64,000 bases of DNA from Martinezella rhizogenes (GCF_000799715.1 NZ_JUHG01000015.1:405565-469564), one strand, 5' to 3'; positions 1 through 9,338 are shown, counted from the first letter of the stretch. The notes: generated from the sequence alone by a model not told the origin. Made by a program: numbers and translations.

Positions 1-2
1 TG

Positions 3-812
3 ATCTTTCTCTGGTCGTTCCTGCCGATCGCAGCCCTCATCTTCATCAGCCTCTCTCCGCCTACGGACCTCATCCGCACGCCGCCGTCCATCATCCCCTC
101 GGCACTCACCCTTGACAACTACAAGGCCGTGCTGATGGCCCAGGGCACGACGAGCGTTCAGGCGGCACGCGTCCCACTCTCGCTTCTGAACAGTTTCGGG
201 ACCGGCATCGTGGTCTCTGTCATCAATGTCGCACTCGGAACGCTGGCCGGCTATGGTTTCGCCCGCTACGCCGACAAGCGCTTCTTCTCCGTGAGCTTAT
301 GGTTGCTCCTGCTGACCCGGATGATACCGGCCCTGACGCTGGTCCTGCCGTTCTTCGTCATCTTCCGGATCCTCGGGCTCATCGACACACATATCGGCCT
401 CGTCATCGCCTATTCGACGATCCTCATGCCGCTGGCAGCTTGGATGATGAAAACCAGCTTCGAGAATGTGCCTTTGAGCCTCGAGCGTGCGGCCCAGATC
501 GACGGATGCAGCCGCTTCACCATGTTCCGCAAGGTCCTGGTGCCGGTCGTTAGGCCCGGCATCATTGCGGCGCTGATCTTCTGCTTCCTCGTCTCATGGA
601 ACGAATTTCTCTTTGCCATGATCCTGACATCCACGCCGGCAACGCAGACCATCCCCGTCGTCATCGCGGGCTTCCTCAGCCAGGCACGCTTCTACGAATA
701 CGGCCCGATGTTTGCTGCCAGCGTGCTTGCGATCGTCCCCCCTGTTGCCGTCGCCTTCTTCTTCCAACGCTACCTCGTCCAGGGTGCGCTTTCGGGCGCG
801 GTCAAGGGCTGA
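3..812 (+). CDS. Carbohydrate ABC transporter permease, MalG type (5' end missing)
   Basis: Inner-membrane permease of a binding-protein-dependent sugar-type importer. The reading frame is open from base 3, so the start lies upstream of the window; an internal ATG at 129 is not the true start because homologous-looking membrane sequence precedes it. The visible part has several hydrophobic segments and the cytoplasmic EAA loop (LERAAQIDGCSRFTMFRKVL) that docks on the ATPase. The stop is 13 bases before the ATPase start, with a GGAG ribosome-binding site between. The partner permease and binding protein are presumably to the left. The substrate cannot be read from sequence. Confidence 0.9.
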   Translation: MFLWSFLPIAALIFISLSPPTDLIRTPPSIIPSALTLDNYKAVLMAQGTTSVQAARVPLSLLNSFGTGIVVSVINVALGTLAGYGFARYADKRFFSVSLWLLLLTRMIPALTLVLPFFVIFRILGLIDTHIGLVIAYSTILMPLAAWMMKTSFENVPLSLERAAQIDGCSRFTMFRKVLVPVVRPGIIAALIFCFLVSWNEFLFAMILTSTPATQTIPVVIAGFLSQARFYEYGPMFAASVLAIVPPVAVAFFFQRYLVQGALSGAVKG

Positions 813-825
813 AAGGAGTTCAACA

Positions 826-1875
826 ATGGCATCCATCCAGATAGCCGGTCTCGTCAAGAAGTTCGGAGAGACCCCCGTGATCAAGGGCCTCGACCTTGCC
901 ATCAACGACGGCGAGTTCATCTCCTTCCTCGGGCCTTCGGGCTGCGGCAAGTCCACGCTGCTGTTCTGCATCTCGGGCCTGGAAGAGATCGACGAAGGCT
1001 CGATCCGCTTCAACGGCAAGGAAATATCCGATCTTGGGCCTCGCGAACGGAACATCGCGCTGGTCTTCCAGGACTACGCGCTCTACCCGCACATGACGGT
1101 CCGTGAAAACATTGCCTTCCCGCTGCGCCAACAGAAGCTTGACGAACAAACGATCACCAAGCAGGTCGCCTGGGCCGCCGATGTGCTGGGCATCGAAGCG
1201 CTGCTTGACCGCCTGCCGGCAGCCCTTTCCGGTGGTCAGCGCCAGCGCGTCGCCGTCGGCCGCGCCATCGTCAGAAATCCCTCTGTGCTTTTGATGGACG
1301 AGCCGCTTTCCAACCTTGATGCATCTCTCCGCGTGCGCATGCGCACCGAGATCCGCCGGCTGCAGAAGGCGCTAGGGATCACGGTGATCTTCGTTACCCA
1401 CGACCAGGAGGAAGCCATGGTGCTCTCCGATCGCATTGCGGTGATGAAGGACGGCATCGTCCAGCAGTTCGCGCCGCCGATGGAAGTCTACACCAAGCCC
1501 GCCAATCAGTTCGTGGCCGGCTTCATCGGCAGTCCGCAGATGAATTTTCTCCCCGCCGATCTCTGTGGTGGCGGCACCGGCCAGATCATCGGCGTGCGCC
1601 CGCATGATCTGAACCCAATTACCCGCGCCAATGGCGGCTTTTCCCTGACCGGAGAGATGCTGCTGATCGAGCCGGCCGGCCCATTCCAGTTCATCGATGT
1701 CGCAGTCGGCGACCATGTCGTGCGCGCGACCTGTACCGACACGACGGGATTGTCTCCCGGCCAAAGTGTCACCCTCGGCGCCAGCTCCGACGCCGTCCGC
1801 CTGTTTGCCGCCGACAGCGGCGTTCGCATCAACAAGAACTTTATGGAAACTGAAAGTCGAATTCATGCCCTATGA
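826..1875 (+). CDS. ABC transporter ATP-binding protein, MalK/UgpC type
   Basis: Cytoplasmic ATPase that powers the importer whose permease precedes it. The 349-residue product has Walker A GPSGCGKST at 36-44, a Q-loop (VFQDYALYPHMTV), the LSGGQ signature at 134-138, Walker B ending in D158-E159, and a C-terminal TOBE-like domain as in UgpC/MalK proteins. The ATG at 826 was chosen over an in-frame one at 712 because it follows a ribosome-binding site and starts exactly at the family N terminus. Its 3' end overlaps the next gene by 11 bases. It might also serve the ATPase-less importer at 22-26 kb (inference). Confidence 0.93.
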   Translation: MASIQIAGLVKKFGETPVIKGLDLAINDGEFISFLGPSGCGKSTLLFCISGLEEIDEGSIRFNGKEISDLGPRERNIALVFQDYALYPHMTVRENIAFPLRQQKLDEQTITKQVAWAADVLGIEALLDRLPAALSGGQRQRVAVGRAIVRNPSVLLMDEPLSNLDASLRVRMRTEIRRLQKALGITVIFVTHDQEEAMVLSDRIAVMKDGIVQQFAPPMEVYTKPANQFVAGFIGSPQMNFLPADLCGGGTGQIIGVRPHDLNPITRANGGFSLTGEMLLIEPAGPFQFIDVAVGDHVVRATCTDTTGLSPGQSVTLGASSDAVRLFAADSGVRINKNFMETESRIHAL

Positions 1876-3022
1876 TCTCGTTTTGAAAAACGGCCGTGTG
1901 ATCGATCCGTCGCAAGGTGTCGATCGCATCACAGACGTCGCCTTCTCTGGAGGCAAGGTTGCCGCGCTGGAGGATAATCTCTCCGGTCTCGAGGAAATGA
2001 ATGTTTCCGGCCTGATCGTAACGCCTGGGCTCATCGACCTGCATACGCATGTCTATTGGGGCGGTACGTCGCTCGGCGTCGATCCGGATGCCTTTGCCCG
2101 CAAGAGCGCCGTTTCAACTTGCGTTGATACGGGTAGCGCCGGCCCCGGCAACTTCCCTGGCTTCCGCAAACACGTGATCGAGCAGAGCACGGCCCGCGTT
2201 CTCGTTTACCTCCACATCTCGTTCGCCGGCATCTATGGCTTTGCCAAGAATATCATGCTTGGCGAGAGCCATGACATCCGCCTGCTGGCAGCCCGGGAAT
2301 CCGTCGAAGTCATCAATGCGAACCGTGACGTCATCATTGGTGTCAAAGTGCGCATTGGCCGTCACGCGTCGGGTCCGGCCGGCATCTACCCTCTCGATGT
2401 TGCACTCCAGGTGGCCGACGAAACCGGGCTGCCGCTGATGGCCCATATCGACGAACCGCCACCGTCCTATGAAGCTGTCGTCTCTCGCCTGCGCCGCGGT
2501 GACGTTCTGACCCATTGCTTCCGTCCCTTCCCTAATGCACCGGTCGATGGCAAGGGCAAGATCAAGCCCGAGGTCATCGCCGCACGCGAACGTGGCGTCC
2601 TGTTCGACATCGGCCACGGCATGGGCTCGTTCTCCTGGAAGACCGCTCGCGCCATGATGGCGGAGGGCTTCCTGCCGGATACGATCTCCTCTGACGTACA
2701 TGCTCTCTGCATTGAAGGACCGGCCTACGATCAAGTCACCACGCTTTCGAAATTCCTGGCGCTCGGCATGCCGATCAATGATGTCATCGCCGCGTCGACG
2801 GTCAATGCCGCTAAGGCGCTGAATCGGCCAGAACTGGGCACCTTCAAGATCGGCGCAGCCGGCGATGCCAGCGTCCTGGAACTGCGCAGCGGCAGGTTTT
2901 CGCTCGAGGATACGCGCGGCGATATCGTCATCGCTCCGGAGCGACTGTTTGCGGCGGGACTCGTGATCGCCGGGAAAAATATTGGCACGGACGCACAGCC
3001 GCTCGCAGCGGCGGCCGAATAG
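1865..3022 (+). CDS. Amidohydrolase/deacetylase family metallohydrolase
   Basis: TIM-barrel metal-dependent hydrolase of 385 residues. The barrel-strand-1 metal motif HTH is at residues 60-62 (LIDLHTHVYWGG). A later AHIDEPP segment, a THCF segment and a SSDVHA segment carry the other expected metal and catalytic residues. It resembles the amidohydrolase subgroup that includes Agrobacterium Atu3266, for which, as I recall, N-acetyl or acetyl-ester hydrolysis was reported. Translation is probably coupled to the overlapping ATPase gene. Position between a transporter and oxidoreductases suggests it removes an acyl group from, or opens, the imported compound. The substrate is unknown. Confidence 0.85.
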   Translation: MPYDLVLKNGRVIDPSQGVDRITDVAFSGGKVAALEDNLSGLEEMNVSGLIVTPGLIDLHTHVYWGGTSLGVDPDAFARKSAVSTCVDTGSAGPGNFPGFRKHVIEQSTARVLVYLHISFAGIYGFAKNIMLGESHDIRLLAARESVEVINANRDVIIGVKVRIGRHASGPAGIYPLDVALQVADETGLPLMAHIDEPPPSYEAVVSRLRRGDVLTHCFRPFPNAPVDGKGKIKPEVIAARERGVLFDIGHGMGSFSWKTARAMMAEGFLPDTISSDVHALCIEGPAYDQVTTLSKFLALGMPINDVIAASTVNAAKALNRPELGTFKIGAAGDASVLELRSGRFSLEDTRGDIVIAPERLFAAGLVIAGKNIGTDAQPLAAAAE

Positions 3023-3035
3023 AGGAGATCGAACA

Positions 3036-4508
3036 ATGGACGGCACCTACACGATGAAGAATGTCCCGGCCAATTTCATTGCCGGCGAGTGGCGGACCGA
3101 ACCCGAGACCATGCCGGCCGTGAACCCGGCAAACGGCCAGACGATCGCGCAGCTTCCCAAATCCAGCCGCGCAACCGCGGACAAGGCCGTCGCTGCTGCA
3201 AAGGCAGCCGGCGCTGCCTGGGCGGATACGCCTGTCTTCAAGCGGGCGGAAATCTGCGTTGCCATCGGCGCGGCAATCGACGCCGCGCGCGAGAAGATCG
3301 CACGCATTCTGTCCGCCGAGCAAGGCAAGGTATTAGCCGAGGCCATGGGCGAGGTCGGCAAGGCCGCCGACGGCTTTCGCTTGGCGTCCGAGCTCGTCAA
3401 GCAGATGGGCGGCCAGACGCTGCCCGCCGAAGATCCGACTAAGCTGGTCATGACGATCCGCCAGCCACGCGGCGTCTACGGCGTCATCACGCCCTGGAAC
3501 TTCCCGGTCAACATCCCCGTCGAATATCTGGCGCCAGGCATTGCCACCGGCAACACCATCGTCTGGGTGCCCGCGCCCTCGACATCGCTCGTCGCCTGCG
3601 CATTGATGGAAGCGATCGACAGCGCCGGCCTGCCGGCCGGTGTGATCAACCTTGTGATCGGCGAAGGCGCAACCGCCGGCGATGCCGTAGTGGTGCACAA
3701 GGATGTCGCCGCGATTGGCTTTACCGGCAGCGCTGCGACCGGCAAGGTCATCGCCCAGCGCGGCGCCGGCAAACCCCTGTTGCTCGAACTCGGTGGGAAC
3801 GGCCCCGTGGTCGTCTTCGAGGATGCCGATCTGGACGCGGCCGCAGCCGCGGCAGCCGGCGGCGCCTTCTTCAATGCCGGCCAGGTCTGCGCCGCGACCG
3901 GTCGCGTTCTTGCGCATCATTCGATCGCGGACAGCCTGTCCGAAAAGCTCGTTGCCCATGCGGCAAAGCATGTGCTTGGTGACCCCTTCCATCAGGGAAC
4001 CACGATGGGGCCGCTGAACAACGCCAAGGTCGCCGCCAAGGTCAAGGAACATGTGGACGACGCCGTCGCGCAGGGCGCCAAGGTCCTTTATGGCGGCAAT
4101 GCCCGGCCCGATCTTGGCAGCGGATTGTACTTCGAGCCGACGGTAATTTCGGGTGTCACCCGCGAGATGCGGCTCAACCGCGAGGAAACCTTCGGGCCGG
4201 TCGTTCCCATCATCGTCTTTAAGGACGAAGCCGAGGCGCTGGATCTGGCGCTCGACAGCGAATACGGCCTTTCGGTCGGCGTGTTTACGGCCGACATCAC
4301 CCGTGGGGTGTCGATGGCCAAGGCGATCCCTGCCGGTATCGTCAACGTCAACGCCGGCAGTACCTGGTGGGAGATCCACCTTCCCTTTGGCGGCGGCACA
4401 GGCACCAAGAGCGGCATCGGCCGTCTCGGCGGCATCCATACGATGGAGGCAATGACCGAGCTGAAGATGATCACCGTGACGATGAACCATAAGTTGGGTG
4501 CAGCATGA
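3036..4508 (+). CDS. NAD(P)-dependent aldehyde dehydrogenase
   Basis: Soluble aldehyde dehydrogenase of 490 residues, a normal family length. The general-base glutamate is E251 in LLELGGNGP and the catalytic cysteine is C285 in NAGQVCAATGR. The cofactor-fold motif GFTGSAATG and the C-terminal NREETFGPV are present. The ATG at 3036 sits behind a GAGGAG site and was preferred to an upstream in-frame ATG. It probably oxidises an aldehyde produced by the GMC dehydrogenase or by the aldolase of the same operon to a carboxylate. It resembles the succinate-semialdehyde dehydrogenase branch, but the exact substrate is not decidable. Confidence 0.92.
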   Translation: MDGTYTMKNVPANFIAGEWRTEPETMPAVNPANGQTIAQLPKSSRATADKAVAAAKAAGAAWADTPVFKRAEICVAIGAAIDAAREKIARILSAEQGKVLAEAMGEVGKAADGFRLASELVKQMGGQTLPAEDPTKLVMTIRQPRGVYGVITPWNFPVNIPVEYLAPGIATGNTIVWVPAPSTSLVACALMEAIDSAGLPAGVINLVIGEGATAGDAVVVHKDVAAIGFTGSAATGKVIAQRGAGKPLLLELGGNGPVVVFEDADLDAAAAAAAGGAFFNAGQVCAATGRVLAHHSIADSLSEKLVAHAAKHVLGDPFHQGTTMGPLNNAKVAAKVKEHVDDAVAQGAKVLYGGNARPDLGSGLYFEPTVISGVTREMRLNREETFGPVVPIIVFKDEAEALDLALDSEYGLSVGVFTADITRGVSMAKAIPAGIVNVNAGSTWWEIHLPFGGGTGTKSGIGRLGGIHTMEAMTELKMITVTMNHKLGAA

Positions 4509-5065
4509 CCAGGCAATCCTCCGCATCAATCGAAGACCGGAATTCACTGATCTCCTCTTCGGAGAGAACGCAGATGATCAGGGCGCTCGTCGACGAACTG
4601 ATCCCAGGCGCCGAAGGATGGCCATCGGCATCCGACGCCGGCGTTCACGGCATCATCGGGTTGCGCATTTTCGCCGAGTGGAATGACGAGCAGATCACCG
4701 CCCTTGCCGACATGCTTGGCTGGCAGAGCGGGGGGCTATCGAGCACGGATGCCGCAACGCGCGTCGCGGCGGTCAAAGGCTTCGAGACAACCGACCCGGA
4801 GCTTTTCGACAAGATTTATACGGCCGTGACACTCGCCTACTACGAGACGCCGTTCGTCATCGAAGCGATTCAGAACACCGGCCGCCCCTACTCCTACCGG
4901 CCGCACGTCACGGGCTACAAGATGGAGCCGTTCGACTTCAATCGCGACAGGCCCAAGCACGGGCGCGGTCATTATCTCAAGACGGACGAGGTTGCGCCGG
5001 TCGATACATCGGCGCTCGATCTCAACACGGTGAAAACCGTTAAGTGGGGAGTGGAAAAAAGATGA
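4505..5065 (+). CDS. Gluconate 2-dehydrogenase subunit 3-like protein
   Basis: A 186-residue protein resembling the small subunit of membrane-linked FAD dehydrogenases of the gluconate/sorbitol type. It starts in a four-base ATGA overlap with the aldehyde dehydrogenase and ends in another ATGA overlap with the GMC gene, so the two oxidoreductase subunits are translationally coupled. The recognisable part is LVDELIPG near residue 30 and the Y-rich middle. I see no clear Tat or Sec signal, unlike many family members. No cytochrome c subunit gene follows, so the electron acceptor is unclear. Confidence 0.7.
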   Translation: MTRQSSASIEDRNSLISSSERTQMIRALVDELIPGAEGWPSASDAGVHGIIGLRIFAEWNDEQITALADMLGWQSGGLSSTDAATRVAAVKGFETTDPELFDKIYTAVTLAYYETPFVIEAIQNTGRPYSYRPHVTGYKMEPFDFNRDRPKHGRGHYLKTDEVAPVDTSALDLNTVKTVKWGVEKR

Positions 5066-6690
5066 CAATAGAACGCATTTGCGATGTTTTGATCATCGGC
5101 GCCGGCGCGACCGGATCACTGGCGGCCCTCACCTTGGCGCAGGCCGGGTTGGATGTCGTCTGCCTGGAACAGGGTTCCTGGGTCGAGGCCAAGGACCATC
5201 CGCACCTTCATGCCGACTGGTCCTGGCAGCGGCGGACCAATTGGAGCCCGGATGTCAACAAGCGCAGCCATCCGGACGACTTTCCGGTCAATTCCGACTC
5301 CTCCCAGATCCTGATGTGGAATGCCGTCGGCGGCTCCACCAATGTCTATGGCGCAATCTGGCCGCGCTATCGCCCCTCCGATTTCAGAAAGGGGACGGAA
5401 CACGGCATGCAGCCGGACTGGCCGATCAGCTACGAAGACATCGCCCCATACTATGAGGAGGCAGACAGGCTCGTCGGGGTTTCTGGTCTGGCGGGAGACC
5501 CCGCCATGCCGCTGCGCGAGCGCTGTCCGACCCCGCCGATGCCCGTCTCGAAAGTCGCCAAGCGGCTCGCCTCCGGCTTCGACGCGCTCGATTGGCACTG
5601 GTGGCCCGCCGAAGCTGGCGTCATCACTGAAGACTATGACGGTCGGCCCGCCTGCAACAATTGCGGCATGTGCAACGGCTGCCCGCGCGGTTCGATGAGC
5701 AAATACTCGTTGTCGATCTGGCCAAAGGCGCTCGAGGCCGGCTGCGAACTGCGCATCAACGCGCGCGTGCTGAAGATCGAAAAAGGTGCCGACGGCAGAG
5801 CCACCGGTGCACTCTATATCGACCGCAACACCGGGCAGAAGCATTTCCAGAAAGCCAAGTTGGTCATCGTCGCGGCGAACGGCATCGGCACCCCACGACT
5901 GCTGCTCGCCTCCGACAATTTGGCCAATAGCAACGACCAAGTCGGCCGATACCTGCTGCACCACACGCTTGTCGCCTGCGAAATGTGGGTCGATGAGCCT
6001 GTCGACGGTCAGATCGGCTATGTTGCTTCGCTTCTATCCCGGCAGTTTGCCGAGACCGACGTGTCGCGTGGCTTCGTCAACGGCTTCAATTTCAACTGCA
6101 TCACCTCCGCCGCCTCGGCAGGCGAACTCGCGGCTGGTTGGTTCACGCCCGCCCGCGCACCCTGGGGCGCCGGGCATCACCAATGGTTTGAGCGTCATTT
6201 CGGTCATTCCATCGGCGTATTCGGCATAGGCGACGATATCCCCAACCCGGAAAACCGTGTCACGCTCGATCCAGAACTGACCGATTCCGACGGCGTACCC
6301 GCGGCGAAGACACACTACGCTCCCGGCGAAAACGACAAGCGCATGATGAACTACATGCTGGAACGCCTGGAGGAACTCGCCAAGGCTTGCAGCGCTTTCG
6401 AATATCGACTGCACGACTATCGTGACAAGGATGGGGTTTACCGGACCCCCGCCTGGCACATGATCGGCACCTGCCGCATGGGTAGCGACCCGGCGACCTC
6501 GGTCGTCAATGAATGGAACCAGACCTGGGAGGTTCCCAACCTCTTCATCGTCGACGGCAGCGTGCTTGCGACCGGCGGGGTCGTCAATCCGACGCCGACC
6601 ATCTCGGCGCTCGCCTTACGCGCTGCCGCCTATATCCGCGACAATTTCGAGGTACTGTCGCGGGAGACGAAACCGTCGATTGCGGCCTGA
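5062..6690 (+). CDS. GMC-family FAD oxidoreductase (dehydrogenase large subunit)
   Basis: Flavoprotein of 542 residues that probably oxidises an alcohol or sugar hydroxyl. The FAD dinucleotide motif GAGATGS is at 13-19. The C-terminal GMC signature reads IGTCRMGSDP then NLFIVDGSVLATGG and NPTPTISALALR. A four-cysteine motif, CNNCGMCNGC at 198-207, suggests an iron-sulfur cluster, comparable to bacterial FAD-glucose dehydrogenase alpha subunits (the cluster is inference). It follows its presumed small subunit with an ATGA overlap. A 2-ketogluconate-type or polyol substrate is possible but not shown. Confidence 0.88.
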   Translation: MTIERICDVLIIGAGATGSLAALTLAQAGLDVVCLEQGSWVEAKDHPHLHADWSWQRRTNWSPDVNKRSHPDDFPVNSDSSQILMWNAVGGSTNVYGAIWPRYRPSDFRKGTEHGMQPDWPISYEDIAPYYEEADRLVGVSGLAGDPAMPLRERCPTPPMPVSKVAKRLASGFDALDWHWWPAEAGVITEDYDGRPACNNCGMCNGCPRGSMSKYSLSIWPKALEAGCELRINARVLKIEKGADGRATGALYIDRNTGQKHFQKAKLVIVAANGIGTPRLLLASDNLANSNDQVGRYLLHHTLVACEMWVDEPVDGQIGYVASLLSRQFAETDVSRGFVNGFNFNCITSAASAGELAAGWFTPARAPWGAGHHQWFERHFGHSIGVFGIGDDIPNPENRVTLDPELTDSDGVPAAKTHYAPGENDKRMMNYMLERLEELAKACSAFEYRLHDYRDKDGVYRTPAWHMIGTCRMGSDPATSVVNEWNQTWEVPNLFIVDGSVLATGGVVNPTPTISALALRAAAYIRDNFEVLSRETKPSIAA

Positions 6691-6700
6691 TGCGACCCAA

Positions 6701-6733
6701 ACGATGCGGGGTGGTCTCGCCGCCCCGCATCGT
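6701..6733 (+). terminator. Stable 11-bp hairpin between the GMC and D-threonine-aldolase-like genes
   Basis: Perfect inverted repeat ACGATGCGGGG / CCCCGCATCGT with an 11-base loop, starting 11 bases after the GMC stop. No T-run follows, so it is more likely an mRNA-stabilising or partially terminating structure than a complete intrinsic terminator. Genes downstream remain in the same orientation with good ribosome-binding sites. Confidence 0.5.
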
Positions 6734-6812
6734 CTCCAGCACCCGCACAACGACTGCCACCCGGATGCCCCCATGACCATGATCGAAATCGCCGCGATCC
6801 GAGGAAAACAAA

Positions 6813-7922
6813 ATGCTTCAACGCCCTCCTGCCGAGCCCGGAATGAACGAGGCGGATATCGATACACCTGCCCTCGTCATTGATCTCGACGCCATGGAAA
6901 GTAATCTCGACCGCATGGCTTCCTTCTGCCGCACGTCAGGCGTGCGATTGCGGGCCCATGCAAAGACCCACAAATCACCCGTGATCGCCCATTGGCAGAT
7001 GGCGCGGGGGGCCGTCGGGCAATGCGTGCAGAAGACGAGCGAAGCCGAAGTGCTTGGCTGGGGCGGCGTCGGTGACATCCTCGTTTCGAACGAAGTCATT
7101 TCCCCCCGCAAGCTCGCGAGGCTCGCCGCCCTTTCCAAAATGTCGAAGATTGCGGTTTGCGCCGACAACGCGGTGGTAATCGATCAGATCGAGTCGCTGG
7201 CGGAAACCTGCGCCACCCGGATGACCGTTCTGGTCGAGATCGATGTCAGCGGCGGGCGTTGCGGCGTGGAGGCTGGTGAGCCTGCCGCAGCACTGGCAAC
7301 ACGCATCGCCAAAAGCCGCCATTTGGTCTTCGGCGGCTTGCAGGCCTATCATGGCGGTGCGCAGCATCTGCGCACCGAAGAAGAGCGCAGCGAGGCAATC
7401 GGCCGGGCGGTGGAGCGGACGGCAAATACGATTGCCGCTATCCGGAGGCTGAGCCTCGAATGCGCCATCGTCGGCGGTGCGGGCACCGGGACATTTTCTT
7501 ATGAGGCGGCAAGCGGCGTCTATACCGAGCTGCAAGCTGGCTCCTACCTGTTCATGGACGCCGACTATGCGCGAAACCGACCCGCGCCACCGTTTCAGCA
7601 GTCACTTTTTGTCCTGAGCACGGTCATGAGTGCTGCCCGCGACGGCATCGCGGTTCTGGATTGCGGCCACAAGGGCATAGCTGTCGACAGCGGGCTTCCG
7701 CTCATCCATGCCCGGCAGGACATCGAGTTTGCCAGCGCTTCCGATGAGCACGGCGCGCTTGTTGTTCGCTCGGACCCTGGCAGCCTCGCCATCGGCGAAA
7801 CGCTGCGTCTCGTTCCCGGCCACTGCGACCCCACGGTCGACCGCTACGACTGGTACGTCGGCATGCGCGGCGGACGTGTCGAGACCGTCTTTCCCGTAGC
7901 GGCGCGCGGCATGATGCAATGA
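6813..7922 (+). CDS. DSD1-family PLP enzyme (D-threonine / D-3-hydroxyaspartate aldolase-like)
   Basis: Fold-type III (alanine-racemase-like) pyridoxal-phosphate enzyme of 369 residues. The PLP-lysine motif AHAKTHKS places the Schiff-base lysine at K51. The C-terminal metal-site motif is VPGHCDPTV, typical of D-threonine aldolases, which cleave D-3-hydroxy amino acids to glycine and an aldehyde using a divalent metal. The start at 6813 is supported by GAGGA seven bases upstream. An aldehyde product would suit the aldehyde dehydrogenase of the same operon. Related enzymes act as D-serine dehydratase or D-3-hydroxyaspartate aldolase, so the reaction is open. Confidence 0.85.
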   Translation: MLQRPPAEPGMNEADIDTPALVIDLDAMESNLDRMASFCRTSGVRLRAHAKTHKSPVIAHWQMARGAVGQCVQKTSEAEVLGWGGVGDILVSNEVISPRKLARLAALSKMSKIAVCADNAVVIDQIESLAETCATRMTVLVEIDVSGGRCGVEAGEPAAALATRIAKSRHLVFGGLQAYHGGAQHLRTEEERSEAIGRAVERTANTIAAIRRLSLECAIVGGAGTGTFSYEAASGVYTELQAGSYLFMDADYARNRPAPPFQQSLFVLSTVMSAARDGIAVLDCGHKGIAVDSGLPLIHARQDIEFASASDEHGALVVRSDPGSLAIGETLRLVPGHCDPTVDRYDWYVGMRGGRVETVFPVAARGMMQ

Positions 7923-7952
7923 GCCTTGCCGTTTGCTCAAGGGGGTAAAACC

Positions 7953-9056
7953 GTGTCCCAGAAACTGATGCTGCGCTGTATCGCTTGCGATCACACTATG
8001 CCAGCAACGTTGGCCTATCGCTGCCCGGACTGCGGAGGCATTCTGGAGGTGGCCCGCCAGAAACCGGAGGAACGCGACTGGCGCCGTGCCGATTTCGTCA
8101 GCGACGCCGTCACGCTTGGCGAAGGCGCAACGCCACTGCGCGAATTGCGGCCCGGTCTCCTCCATGCTGATTTCCAAGGACAACTCTTCGTCAAAGACGA
8201 AACCCGCAATCCCTCCGGCTCCTTCAAAGATAGGCTGGTCGCCGCAGCGATGAGCCGCGCGCTCGAGCTCGGCGCGACTGGAGTCGTCAGCGCATCCAGC
8301 GGCAATGCCGGCGCAGCCGCCGCCTGCTATGCAGCTAATGCTGGCGTTCCGGCCATCGTCGTTTGCCCGGAAGCAACGCCCGCGGGCAAGCTTGCCCAGA
8401 TTCTTGCCTATGGTGCCAAACTCGAGCGGGTGCCGGGGCACTACGGACATTCCTTCCGGCATGCAGTGACACTCTGCGCCGAGACCGGCTACGCAAACCT
8501 GACAACCACTTATCTCAACCCCTATGGCGTTGATGCTCTGCGACTGATCGGACAGGAACTCTATCAGCAGCGGGAGGGTGCCATCCCCGACTGGATCGTC
8601 GTTCCCACCAGTTCCGGGCCGCTGGTTAAGGGAGTTTTTCAAGGGTTCATGGACGCTGCAGGTAAGGCGCCGCGCCTGGTTGCCGCACAGGCGGAAGGCT
8701 GCGCACCGATTGCGCGAGCCTTTGCGGCGGGGCAAGTTGATGTCATTGGCTGGGATGAGCCAAAAACGATCGCTTCCGGCATCTCGGATCCGCTGCTTGC
8801 CTATCCCGAAGAGGGTAGATTAACATTGTCGATCATCAGGGAAAGCAAAGGCGTTGCCTGTGCAGTTGCTGATACATCCATTCTTGAGGCCATGATCGAT
8901 CTCGCCCGGAAGGCCGGGCTTTTCTGCGAGCCCACAGGCGCGACGTCACTTGCCGCATCCCGCGATTTGTTCATGAAAGGCGAAATCGGATCAAGCGACA
9001 CCATTATCTGCATGGTTACCGGGCACGGCTCTAAGGATTTTGCTGCCTGGACATAA
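7953..9056 (+). CDS. Threonine synthase-like PLP-dependent enzyme with zinc ribbon
   Basis: Fold-type II PLP enzyme of 367 residues. An N-terminal zinc ribbon has cysteines 9, 12, 24 and 27 (CIAC, CPDCGG). The PLP lysine is K92 in NPSGSFKDR, with SSGNAG binding the phosphate. I start it at GTG 7953, seven bases after a GGGGGT site, and not at the upstream in-frame TTG 7926. Real threonine synthases act on O-phosphohomoserine, but catabolic relatives act as threonine or hydroxyaspartate ammonia-lyases. Pairing with a D-hydroxy-amino-acid enzyme suggests a degradative role (inference). Confidence 0.82.
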   Translation: MSQKLMLRCIACDHTMPATLAYRCPDCGGILEVARQKPEERDWRRADFVSDAVTLGEGATPLRELRPGLLHADFQGQLFVKDETRNPSGSFKDRLVAAAMSRALELGATGVVSASSGNAGAAAACYAANAGVPAIVVCPEATPAGKLAQILAYGAKLERVPGHYGHSFRHAVTLCAETGYANLTTTYLNPYGVDALRLIGQELYQQREGAIPDWIVVPTSSGPLVKGVFQGFMDAAGKAPRLVAAQAEGCAPIARAFAAGQVDVIGWDEPKTIASGISDPLLAYPEEGRLTLSIIRESKGVACAVADTSILEAMIDLARKAGLFCEPTGATSLAASRDLFMKGEIGSSDTIICMVTGHGSKDFAAWT

Positions 9057-9082
9057 TCTGGGCATGCCAATTCGATCGCGGC

Positions 9083-9108
9083 ACCACATCGCTGCCGGTG
9101 GTCTTTTT
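9083..9108 (+). terminator. Weak intrinsic terminator after the first operon
   Basis: A short stem ACCAC / GTGGT with a 10-base loop is followed by CTTTTT, about 26 bases after the last stop codon of the operon. The stem is only five base pairs, so the call is modest. The remaining sequence to 9338 shows no gene. Confidence 0.4.
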
Positions 9109-9338
9109 AAAGGCCCATCCTGCCTGCATTCTAATCGGCATAGTCCGATTTTGACAGGCGACTCGATCAGTCGCTCTAAGTGAATTTGAGCTTCCAACTC
9201 CGTCATTCAGTTGAATTGACAAGATATCCGACGAAAGCCCCAAACAGTGGTCTTTAAGGGGTTTGAACTCTCGGCGCCCTATTTATCTTGGCCACTTCGA
9301 ATCAAATCAGCTACTTGGCTTTCGAGTCGGAGGACAGC

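Noticed and set aside
594..1055. Long minus-strand frames opposite the ABC transporter genes
   Set aside because: They are antisense shadows of well-supported plus-strand genes, lack ribosome-binding sites and show no domain-like sequence; GC-rich DNA gives many such frames.
7926..7952. TTG start for the threonine-synthase-like gene
   Set aside because: GTG 7953 has a GGGGGT site at proper spacing and gives the normal N terminus just before the zinc ribbon.
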